Source: Persicaria tinctoria (lineage: Eukaryota; Streptophyta; Magnoliopsida; Caryophyllales; Polygonaceae). Taken from it: a DNA stretch of 64,000 bases. This document shows, one piece after another, positions 56,329 through 64,000 of the stretch. The stretch spans positions 27,039,967 through 27,103,966 of the forward strand of contig JBANSL010000004.1 of NCBI GenBank assembly GCA_037127255.1, in the 5' to 3' direction. Within the stretch, counting starts at the first letter, position 1, and each line of letters begins with the position of its first letter. Position numbers and translations under genes: made by a program. The notes beneath the pieces were generated by a model that searched no databases, was not told the DNA's origin, and saw nothing but the letters and a program-made list of their open reading frames with translations.

Positions 56329-56926
56329 AACAATTAGGGTTTATGCGAAAGCCTCTATCTTCCTATTTGTTAATAACGAAAGTTATTTGATGAAAAGTAT
56401 GATCTTTTAGGCCTTTCTCTGTTACTTTGCATGGTTATCGTTGTGGTGTTGATACCCTGGTTTTGGAAGCCTTTAGTTTATTGAATTAATTCATCAAAAT
56501 CTGCGTTCTGTGTTCGACGAGTGCAATTTTACAGTTTCTGTCTTTTGTCGATTCCGAGGAAGTTCTTGTCGATATCGAGGAGGGTTTTACTCGACGCAGC
56601 TTCATCTGAGTCTTTGTTTTTGTTGGTCGATTTTTGTTTCTGTTGATCAACATAGTTTTAGTCGATATCGAGTAAATGTGCTCGATATCGAGTAGGTTCT
56701 GTGCTTGCTTTTGTTTCTGCTTTTATTTGTTATTTTTGTCTTTCTTTTCTGTCTTTCTGTCTGTGAGATTTACAGCTACCTGAGATTCACTGACACGCTT
56801 CCTCGTGGATCGATCCTGACTTCCCACTACCGCATCTGGAGGAAGTCTTGTAATTATTTACGTGGGCACGAATCTGGTTTGATTTATATTTCTATATTTT
56901 AAACTTGATTTCCTCCAACAACAACT

Positions 56927-56944
56927 TGGCGTCGTTGCCGGGGA
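56927..56944 (+). promoter_or_regulatory. Primer-binding site of C, tRNA-Asp type
   Basis: TGGCGTCGTTGCCGGGGA, one change from the standard Athila site. Confidence 0.8.
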
Positions 56945-56999
56945 GGCAATTATTCGCGCCTTAGGTAGTCAGATCTCACTTTTCCTTTGAGTTACTTCG

Positions 57000-57161
57000 C
57001 AGGTGTATCCGCCGTTCTGGTCAACAACCTGAGTTTGACGGCTTAGACGAACCGGAACGCCTCTTACACGCCCACGCTAAACTAAAAAGAGTCATGGCTG
57101 CCGCAGAAACACATGAACAGCTGATTGAGAGTCTTCGTAGAGAACTAGCCACTAAGGATGC
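57000..57161 (+). pseudogene. gag: Gag N-terminus of C, split by element E
   Basis: The frame reads RCIRRSGQQPEFDGLDEPER, LLHAHAKLKRVMAAAETHEQ, LIESLRRELATKD, matching the start of B's gag. It is interrupted at 57161 by E (target GATGC) and resumes at 63954 as AALATERRK. A stop at 63985, against a continuing open frame in B, suggests a small frame disruption near 63975. Confidence 0.75.
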
Positions 57162-57947
57162 TGATACGGGGTTAGCCGTAGGATGGCCCGATCTTCGACA
57201 ATCAAAACTCAAAGACTAGAACGGAAGCAAAGACTCAAGAACAAGGATAAAACGCAGCAATGAAAGACTCGATTAAAAACAATAGAAAGACCGATAGATG
57301 GGTGATTCGAACTAAAATAGAACGAGATGAAGACCCCAGGCCTCCGTAGAGGGTAGGAACCAAACACCAACGACTATAAAGCCCGCCTCTACAACCCTGC
57401 ACAACCAAGCTCTCGCGAGGTTGACGAACTCAAAGCAAACGAAGCAGGATCTATAACCAATTTGCAATCGATGAGCCTTGCTACGAATCGATTGACTTGA
57501 GCACTCAATGTGTTTCACACAAGAGAAAAGCTTTCATAAAATTCAACGTAGTTTCTACAGAGGAAGGAGGCGGCTAATATAACCTAGAAAGGCCGGTTCT
57601 CCTAATTGAAAAATAAATTAAAGAAATTAATTAATTAACCCTAAAAGTTTCCTAAAATAGCTTAAGTAGGAAAGTTGCTAAAATAGGAAATAAAACAAGG
57701 TAAACCCTTAGGCAAATCGGCTCCAACATGGGATCAAGATGGCTCGACGCTCTTGATTCCGATGCACATGTAGGTCTTCAGTGAAGGCTCGGGGAGTTGA
57801 ACCGTGCTCGAGAATAACGCGTGACTCACAAACAAGAATGAGTCGCGTTGGAGCTTCTTAGCTCGAGCTCTAGTCATCGGTCCGTCTCCGAGTATGATTG
57901 GCGCGTCCGGAGGTGTAGATGACGGTGTAAAAGATGGTCCCGCATCA
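57162..57947 (-). repeat. 3' LTR of E
   Basis: 786 bp. It lacks 52 bp present in the other LTR, between two copies of ACCAAGC (joined near 57404). It encodes the last 70 or so residues of gag-pol. Confidence 0.9.
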
Positions 57948-60900
57948 ACCTCCCCTTCTTGGAAAGGATTCGACCACGAATCCAAGTCCTCGTCCACGGC
58001 AAGATATGGAATGAGATCCGCGACGTTGAAGGTAGCACTCACGTCATATGTTCCAGGAAGCTCCAGCTTGTAGGCATTGTCGCCCACCTTCTCCAGAACC
58101 CTGAAAGGTCCATCCCCTCGCGGTGCAAGCTTGCTCTTCCGCTCGTTGGGAAACCTCTCCTTCCTCAGGTGAACCCACACTAGATCCCCAGGCTGGAATG
58201 TTACCAATCTGCGGCCCTTGTTGGCCTTGTTGGCGTTGTACTCAGCCTTCCGCATGAGCTGTTGACGCGTCCGTTCATGTAGCTCCTTGACGAACTCAAC
58301 ATGCTTACCTGCGTCAAAAGACTCATTCTCTCTCATAGGATATGGAGTAAGATCAAAGGGGGTTAGTGGATTAACACCGTATACACATTCAAAAGGAGTG
58401 ATTTTAGTTGAGGAATGCATTGTCCTATTGTAAGCAAACTCCACATGAGGTAAGGCTTCTTCCCAAAGCTTCAAGTTTTTCCTTAAAATGGCTCTCAGAA
58501 TAGTAGTTAAGGTCCTATTGGTCACCTCAGTTTGGCCATCTGTCTGGGGGTGACTAGAGGTAGAAAATAACAATCTAGTTCCCAATTTGTTCCATAAAGT
58601 CCGCCAAAAATGACTCAAAAACTTAACATCCCTATCACTCACTATGGTTTTCGGCACTCCATGCAACCTAACTACCTCTCTAAAGAACAAATTCGCAACA
58701 TTGGTAGCATCATCAGTCTTATGGCAAGCTATGAAGTGAGCCATCTTAGAAAATCTGTCGGCCACAACAAAGATAGAATCCTTCCCCTTCTTAGTTCTAG
58801 GCAATCCCACAATAAAGTCCATAGAAATATCTTCCCAAGGGGCAGAGGGAATCGGCAGTGGGGTATACAAACCATGGGGCATAAGCTTAGACTTGGCCTT
58901 TAAGCAGTCAATACATCTCTTAAGGCAATGTTCTACATCCCTAAGCATATGTGGCCAATAGAAGTGAGACTTAAGTGTGTGGTATGTCTTATCTCTCCCA
59001 AAATGACCCATCAAACCTCCACTATGGGCTTCATTCACTAATAATAATCGAAGAGAACACCTAGGTATACACACTTGGTCTTTCCTAAACAAGAATCCAT
59101 CAAAGATATAAAATTGGTCGGTAGGACCCTTATCTAGGCACTTCCCAAAAACTTCCCCAAAATCAGCATCATTAGCATACAATTCCTTAATGTATACAAA
59201 GTCTAAGACTCTAGAATCCAAAGTGGTCAAAAGGACATGTCTCCTAGATAAAGCATCAGCAACCACATTGTCTTTCCCTTTCTTATACTTTATAACATAA
59301 GGAAATGTCTCAATAAATTCCATCCATCTACCATGCCTCATATCAAGTTTATCTTGGCTCTTAAAATGTTTTAGAGATTCATGATCAGTCCTAAGTATAA
59401 ACTCACTAGGCCAAAGGTAATGGGACCATGTCTTAAGAACTCTAAACAATGCATAAAGTTCTTTGTCATACGTAGAGTAATTAAGACATGCACCTTTTAA
59501 TTTCTCAGAAAAGAAGGCTATAGGCTTACCTTCTTGCATGAGGACGCCTCCAATCCCAACTCCGCTAGCATCACATTCAACCTCGAAAGGCCGAGTGAAG
59601 TCAGGCAGAGCCAGTAATGGCGCATGAGTGAGCTTCTCCTGGAGCTTGCAAAACGCCTCCTCCTGAGCTGGACCCCACTTGAACTCACACCGCTTCTTTG
59701 TGAGCTCTGTGAGAGGGGCTGCGATGGAGCTGGAGTCGCGCACAAATCTCCGATAGAAGCTCGCTAGGCCCTGGAAACTCCTCACATGGCCGATATTGGT
59801 AGGTGTCGGCCAGTCCTGGATTGCCTTGATCTTGGCATCATCGACTCGCAATCCGCTTGAACTCACTTTACTTACCTTCCGCTTCTCAATCTCATCAGCC
59901 ACCTGGGTTGGCGTCATAGGCTTGAGAACTACATTTTTGCCCTGAAAAGTAAAGGAATATCTGTTAGTAAAGCCATCATGCAAGACCTTACGATCAAACT
60001 GCCAAGGACGACCTAACAAGATATGACAGGCTTGCATAGGTACTATATCACATAACACATCATCTTCATAATGGCCTAATTTGATATGTACTTTGACTTG
60101 CATATTCACTTTCAAATTACCACAGTCGTTCATCCAATGCAATCTATAAGGCCTACGATGCTGAATAATAGGAAGGTGTAATTTATCAATCATCTCTTGA
60201 CTAGCTAAGTTACAACAACTTCCCCCATCAATGATCACATTAACCACTTTACCCTTAACTAAGCATCTAGTATGAAAAAGATTCTCACGTTGATTGTCAT
60301 CACATGGTGCAGGAATAACACTTAAGACTCTCCTAACAATAAGTGATTCTCCATGTTCATAATCAATGCCATCATCATCCTCATCATAGGTAAGCAGATT
60401 AAGGTTTTGATCATTATCATTAGCATGCTCTTCATTTTCATCACAAGAATTGTCAGACACATATTCACCTAAGTGATTAATCATGAGAGTTTTCCTATTG
60501 GGACAATCCTTCATAGTATGACCTCTACCCTGACATTTAAAGCACACAATGTCCCTAGATCTAGTAGTAGAGGGGTTAGGATTACTCCCTTTGGGACCAG
60601 TAGATGTCCCAGACGACTCTCGTCCTGTCCAAGGCGCCTTACCCTTGTCAGCAGCTGTAGGGTTGGTTCGGCCATCTCCTCTCCCAGGGGCTTGGTTTGG
60701 CCGAGAGGTGTAACCGCCGTCAGACCGCCCTTGGGGCTGTTGTGGCCGGTTTTGGCGCCAAGGTTGGGGCTGGCCGCTCGTCCATCTTCCGCCTTGGTTC
60801 CTGTATCTAGCTCCACGTTCAACTTTAATAGCCAAATGCAATAATTCAGTAGGAGTAGAGTAAGGAAAGCAATCAATGTCCTGAGCTAAGGCGGGATGCA

Positions 60901-61843
60901 AAATGCGAAGAAACCTAGCATTAGTATCCTCATGATGTTCAACAACATTTGCTCGTGCCATGGTTTCTTGCATAATATTAAAGGTTTCCTCAACAGATTT
61001 ATTACCTTGCTTAAGGTTCTCTAGGCGTTGCCTAAGCTCTCTAGCATAGTGTTGAGGGACAAACCTATTTCGCATTAAAGCTTTCAATTGGTTCCAAGAC
61101 GCGATAGGCGCATCAAGGGCTCTTCTTCTTTCCTTAACCAAATTATCCCACCAAATAAGAGCAAACCCTTGAAATTCTAAAGAAGCCAATTGAACTTTCT
61201 TAGGTTCAGAAAAATTGTGACAGTTCCAGATTTGTTCCATTTTAGTTTCCCAGTCTATATATGCATCTGGATCTGTCTTGCCATCAAAGGAAGGAATTTT
61301 TACCTTAACCTTACCTATGCCGTCCTGATCAGGATCTCTATGCTCACGGTATTGGTAACGGTCTTGGTAACGCCCTCCTTTGTCGTTCCGCCTCGGGCGT
61401 TGATCCCAATAGTCTTCCTCCTGGAAGTTATCCTCACGCTCCGAATAGTAGAACTCCTCCTGGAAGCCACGACCTCTACCTTTTCCCCGTCCTTGCCCCT
61501 GCGCATTAACAAATCCTTTATTTCGACCATTTCTCTCCCCTCGTGGAGAGTGGTTCTCTTCAAAAATAGGATTATTGAAATTAGGGTTAGGAGGAAGGTT
61601 AGGATGTGGGACTTCCCTTTCATCATTAGGCTGCTCGTTACGCCTTTGACCACCATGACCACCAAGGTTATTAGAACCCGTTAGTCTAGCCTCCAAAGCC
61701 GTCAGCTTATCCATCATCGCCGCCAACGTGGCGTTAAGAGTGTCCATTGTGTTGTTGAACAACGCGGCGGATATAGTTGCTTCGGAGGTGTTGTCATTGT
61801 TTCCATCGTTGGCATTGTTTGGGTTGTTAACCTGTTGAGACAT
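57734..61843 (-). CDS. gag-pol: Gag-pol polyprotein of E without reverse-transcriptase domain
   Basis: 1369 residues, no stop. Gag: helical start (about 25-60), Gly/Arg-rich linker, capsid core ([40 protein letters not shown], about 215-345), CCHC knuckle [14 protein letters not shown] (about 433). Protease: [13 protein letters not shown] (about 538). The sequence then passes from VADEIEKRK straight to [19 protein letters not shown], the segment after the polymerase palm, so the whole catalytic palm with its YxDD is absent. RNase [22 protein letters not shown] (about 754-820). Integrase: [14 protein letters not shown] with CIDC, then core Asp/Asp/Glu ([27 protein letters not shown]), about 940-1105. 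The tail [12 protein letters not shown] (about 1325) lies in the LTR. Confidence 0.85.
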   Translation of the reverse strand: MSQQVNNPNNANDGNNDNTSEATISAALFNNTMDTLNATLAAMMDKLTALEARLTGSNNLGGHGGQRRNEQPNDEREVPHPNLPPNPNFNNPIFEENHSPRGERNGRNKGFVNAQGQGRGKGRGRGFQEEFYYSEREDNFQEEDYWDQRPRRNDKGGRYQDRYQYREHRDPDQDGIGKVKVKIPSFDGKTDPDAYIDWETKMEQIWNCHNFSEPKKVQLASLEFQGFALIWWDNLVKERRRALDAPIASWNQLKALMRNRFVPQHYARELRQRLENLKQGNKSVEETFNIMQETMARANVVEHHEDTNARFLRILHPALAQDIDCFPYSTPTELLHLAIKVERGARYRNQGGRWTSGQPQPWRQNRPQQPQGRSDGGYTSRPNQAPGRGDGRTNPTAADKGKAPWTGRESSGTSTGPKGSNPNPSTTRSRDIVCFKCQGRGHTMKDCPNRKTLMINHLGEYVSDNSCDENEEHANDNDQNLNLLTYDEDDDGIDYEHGESLIVRRVLSVIPAPCDDNQRENLFHTRCLVKGKVVNVIIDGGSCCNLASQEMIDKLHLPIIQHRRPYRLHWMNDCGNLKVNMQVKVHIKLGHYEDDVLCDIVPMQACHILLGRPWQFDRKVLHDGFTNRYSFTFQGKNVVLKPMTPTQVADEIEKRKVSKVSSSGLRVDDAKIKAIQDWPTPTNIGHVRSFQGLASFYRRFVRDSSSIAAPLTELTKKRCEFKWGPAQEEAFCKLQEKLTHAPLLALPDFTRPFEVECDASGVGIGGVLMQEGKPIAFFSEKLKGACLNYSTYDKELYALFRVLKTWSHYLWPSEFILRTDHESLKHFKSQDKLDMRHGRWMEFIETFPYVIKYKKGKDNVVADALSRRHVLLTTLDSRVLDFVYIKELYANDADFGEVFGKCLDKGPTDQFYIFDGFLFRKDQVCIPRCSLRLLLVNEAHSGGLMGHFGRDKTYHTLKSHFYWPHMLRDVEHCLKRCIDCLKAKSKLMPHGLYTPLPIPSAPWEDISMDFIVGLPRTKKGKDSIFVVADRFSKMAHFIACHKTDDATNVANLFFREVVRLHGVPKTIVSDRDVKFLSHFWRTLWNKLGTRLLFSTSSHPQTDGQTEVTNRTLTTILRAILRKNLKLWEEALPHVEFAYNRTMHSSTKITPFECVYGVNPLTPFDLTPYPMRENESFDAGKHVEFVKELHERTRQQLMRKAEYNANKANKGRRLVTFQPGDLVWVHLRKERFPNERKSKLAPRGDGPFRVLEKVGDNAYKLELPGTYDVSATFNVADLIPYLAVDEDLDSWSNPFQEGEVDAGPSFTPSSTPPDAPIILGDGPMTRARAKKLQRDSFLFVSHALFSSTVQLPEPSLKTYMCIGIKSVEPS
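57948..57960 (-). promoter_or_regulatory. Polypurine tract of E
   Basis: The minus strand reads AAGAAGGGGAGGT directly before the 3' LTR start TGATGCGGG. It lies inside the gag-pol coding sequence. Confidence 0.8.
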
Positions 61844-63090
61844 CGCAACTAAAGAAACACAGAACTATGTCAAGATTAGCAAACTAAAACAATCTCACGA
61901 TGTGTTTCTCTCGCACTCTTCTCCCTAATTGGTATGACAAGCTTGTTGGGGCAATCCGCTTTGGGCAAATCAACACTCAAGCAAAGACTTGGCAACACAA
62001 GGTAAGAGATCAAAAGAAGGAGCAAGAAACAAGACACGAAATTTTCCAACAGTGACAAAAGTATCGAGTCGGTATGTTGAAGTATCGACTCGGTACCTGG
62101 GGTATCGACTCGATATGTCACTCGGCATAAATCCAACAGAGCCAAAAGTATCGACTCGGTATGTGTATGTATCGACTCGATAGGTTGGATGTCGACTCGA
62201 TATGTGGGTAAAAGGTCGAGACTTGCAAAGATCACTCGACACAGCTATGTAAACAACTTGACACACAAGCAAACTTGGACTTTTACCTCTTGTTTTGATT
62301 CAAACCCTTAGCAAGGATGTTGTAGTTGCAAGGTAGGGCTTAAAAAAAAAAATTTATGGTTTGGGAGGTATGTGTTTGAGGTATGTGTTTGAGAATTTCG
62401 ATTAGGGCTATGAGATTTTCACCGAAATTGGTCCTTGAACTTCTTGCACTAGACTCGACAATTCCTCTTTTTTTTTGTTTTTTGAAAGCTTACTCGAATT
62501 TTATCCTCCTAGGACTAAGCTTTGAATGCAAATTTGTTTTTTTTTTTTTTTTAAACTAATGCAAGAAACTAACAATGAAATAAAGGACCCTTGAAAATTT
62601 AAACTATGGTGAAAGAAAAATAAAAATTTGTATAGCCCTAATGAAATATATGATTGAGTTTAGGCTATTTTTGGTAATGAGATCTATGAAAGCCTTTTGT
62701 ATAATTGATGATAGATAGCACAATTGTATCTACCAAAAAAAAAATGAGAATTTAAATTAGGCAATCAAGAAGATAGATCTAGGATAGAACACCACTAGGA
62801 TTAGGAGTTGGCCGCAATTGACTAGGGAAGCACGCACAAATTAAGGCTGATGATGTCGGCTATGTATATGCACAATGTTGATACGCTCGCACGGCTGAGT
62901 CGGCCTCAGTGGTCCTCGGCTAGGCTGTGTTTGGGCTAAGTGCAACCACAACAATCACGAACAAGGATTAGTAGGAATCAATTCAAAAATTCAAGAAGTA
63001 AAAATACCAAGAACAAGAAAGACTCTAATTTTTTTTTTTGTAGGTTTTGTGTTTAGAGAATAACAAAAGACACAACTTTGATGTCGGAAA
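61844..63090. other. Leader of E
   Basis: About 1.25 kb between the primer-binding site and the gag ATG, AT-rich, with poly-A/T tracts (62340-62352, 62530-62555) and the motif cluster at 62061-62205. No coding frame supported. Confidence 0.6.
62061..62205 (-). repeat. Six-copy GTATCGACTCGGTATG motif cluster in E leader
   Basis: Copies on the plus strand start near 62061, 62082, 62102, 62148, 62169 and 62190, with 20-21 bp spacing inside two groups of three. Each has a core TATCGACTCGRTA, itself close to a palindrome. Confidence 0.8.
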
Positions 63091-63107
63091 CCAAAGCTCT
63101 GATGCCA
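63091..63107 (-). promoter_or_regulatory. Primer-binding site of E, variant Met type
   Basis: The minus strand reads TGGCATCAGAGCTTTGG, one change from the common plant Met site, three bases from the LTR. Confidence 0.8.
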
Positions 63108-63110
63108 ATT

Positions 63111-63948
63111 TGATACGGGGTTAGCCGTAGGATGGCCCGATCTTCGACAATCAAAACTCAAAGACTAGAACGGAAGCAAAGACTCAAGAACAAGGATAAA
63201 ACGCAACAATGAAAGACTCGATTAAAAATAATAGAAAGACCGATAGATGGGTGATTCGAACTAAAATAGAACGAGATGAAGACCCCAGGCCTCCGTAGAG
63301 GGTAGGAACCAAACACCAACGACTATAAAGCCCGCCTCTACAACCCTACACAACCAAGCGGACAACTTGGAGGCACAAGGAGGGGACTTGTGATTACCTG
63401 GATCACCAAGCTCTCGCGAGGTTGACGAACTCAAAGCAAACCAAGCAGGATCTATAACCAATTTGCAATCGATGAGCCTTGCTACGAATCGATTGACTTG
63501 AGCACTCAATGTGTTTCACACAAGAGAAAAGCTTTCATAAAATTCAACGTAGTTTCTACAGAGGAAGGAGGCGGCTAATATAACCTAGAAAGGCCGGTTC
63601 TCCTAATTGAAAAATAAATTAAAGAAATTAATTAATTAACCCTAAAAGTTTCCTAAAATAGCTTAAGTAGGAAAGTTGCTAAAATAGAAAATAAAACAAG
63701 GTAAACCCTTAGGCAAATCGGCTCCAACATGGGATCAAGATGGCTCGACGCTCTTGATTCCGATGCACATGTAGGTCTTCAGTGAAGGCTCGGGGAGTTG
63801 AACCGTGCTCGAGAATAACGTGTGACTCACAAACAAGAATGAGTCGCGTTGGAGCTTCTTAGATCGAGCTCTAGTCATCGGTCCGTCTCCGAGTATGATT
63901 GGCGCGTCCGGAGGTGTAGATGACGGTGTAGAAGATGGTCCCGCATCA
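63111..63948 (-). repeat. 5' LTR of E
   Basis: 838 bp, ends TGATACGGGG / CCCGCATCA on the plus strand. It also contains the open frame for the gag-pol tail ([31 protein letters not shown]). Confidence 0.9.
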
Positions 63949-63953
63949 GATGC

Positions 63954-64000
63954 TGCTCTCGCCACTGAGAGGAGGAAGGGAACATGAAGTTGAGCGTGCG
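63954..64000 (+). pseudogene. gag: Continuation of C gag after element E
   Basis: It resumes the gag frame of 57000-57161 (AALATERRK) and matches B at 50190-50260. It runs off the window. Confidence 0.65.

Larger units (their letters stand above)
50874..56923 (+). repeat. 5' LTR of C, split by element D
   Basis: Net length about 1.98 kb after removing D and one target duplication. TATA box at 51841-51848. Eight exact palindromes, all TCGATATCGA (about 51279, 51459, 51479, 51560, 51581, 56568, 56661 and 56681). Confidence 0.8.
57162..63948 (-). mobile_element. E: young CRM-like Gypsy element lacking the reverse-transcriptase core
   Basis: LTRs 57162-57947 and 63111-63948, GATGC target duplication (57157-57161 and 63949-63953), primer-binding site 63091-63107, polypurine tract 57948-57960 and one 1369-residue gag-pol frame. 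By eye the LTRs differ at about eight positions plus one 52-bp deletion, so insertion was recent. CRM placement is inferred from the absence of a chromodomain, the [12 protein letters not shown] tail and coding that extends into the LTR. Confidence 0.85.
50874..64000 (+). mobile_element. C: Athila-like element, runs off right edge
   Basis: 5' LTR 50874-56923 (holding D), primer-binding site 56927-56944, gag start 57000-57161 and 63949-64000 (split by E). The LTR begins TGTTGTGA and ends CAACAACA. The remainder, including the right LTR, is outside the window. Confidence 0.8.

Noticed and set aside
61190..61684. 164-residue plus-strand frame opposite E gag
   Set aside because: Shadow of the gag-pol frame on the other strand; hydrophobic bias is the complement of a charged gag.

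Overview
The window looks like heterochromatic nuclear DNA of a flowering plant, probably a eudicot. It is AT-rich and almost wholly built of plant-type transposable elements: SIRE/Maximus-like Copia, Athila-, Tat- and CRM-like Gypsy, a plant L1-type LINE, hAT- and Stowaway-like DNA elements and a TRIM. The only host-type coding traces are decayed: B3-domain gene pieces, one captured germin-like first exon and isolated RNase H domains. I see no intact ordinary host gene, no rRNA or tRNA gene, and nothing bacterial. No species is claimed. All calls come from reading motifs by eye; no search was run.

Left part (1-5.45 kb): a minus-strand SIRE-like Copia derivative runs off the left edge. Its gag is fused directly to the RNase H tail, and a frameshifted acidic coiled-coil ORF lies where SIRE elements carry an extra ORF. 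After it come a short acidic ORF and a minisatellite with three-unit higher-order structure.

Left nest (about 5.45-26.9 kb): an Athila-like minus-strand element, called Q2 here, is split by a second copy, Q1 (6654-20923). Q1's 5' LTR is split by F (12782-20682, minus), and F's 5' LTR is split by a 2.2-kb hAT-like insert carrying a germin-like exon. A separate plus-strand element, G (21038-25302), also sits in Q2.

Middle (26.9-38.3 kb): RNase H relics, a hAT-type MITE, a TRIM, a Stowaway-like MITE, poorly recognisable DNA, then a near full-length LINE (about 32.1-38.3 kb) killed by stops and frameshifts.

Right part (38.6-64 kb): a decayed Tat-lineage element with a second RNase H domain and a 124-bp tandem array, then remnants of B3-domain genes with a perfect hairpin and another array. 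Next comes the right nest: Athila-like B (about 48.2 kb on) is interrupted by related C (50874 to beyond 64 kb). C's LTR holds D (52263-56328), an internally deleted element, and C's gag holds E (57162-63948), a young CRM-like Gypsy with a 1369-residue open frame that lacks the reverse-transcriptase core. D and E share LTR ends, primer-binding-site type and coding segments, so they look like two members of one mobilisation system. Elements F, G, B and C carry about 40 copies of the palindrome TCGAYRTCGA, the most striking unexplained pattern in the window.
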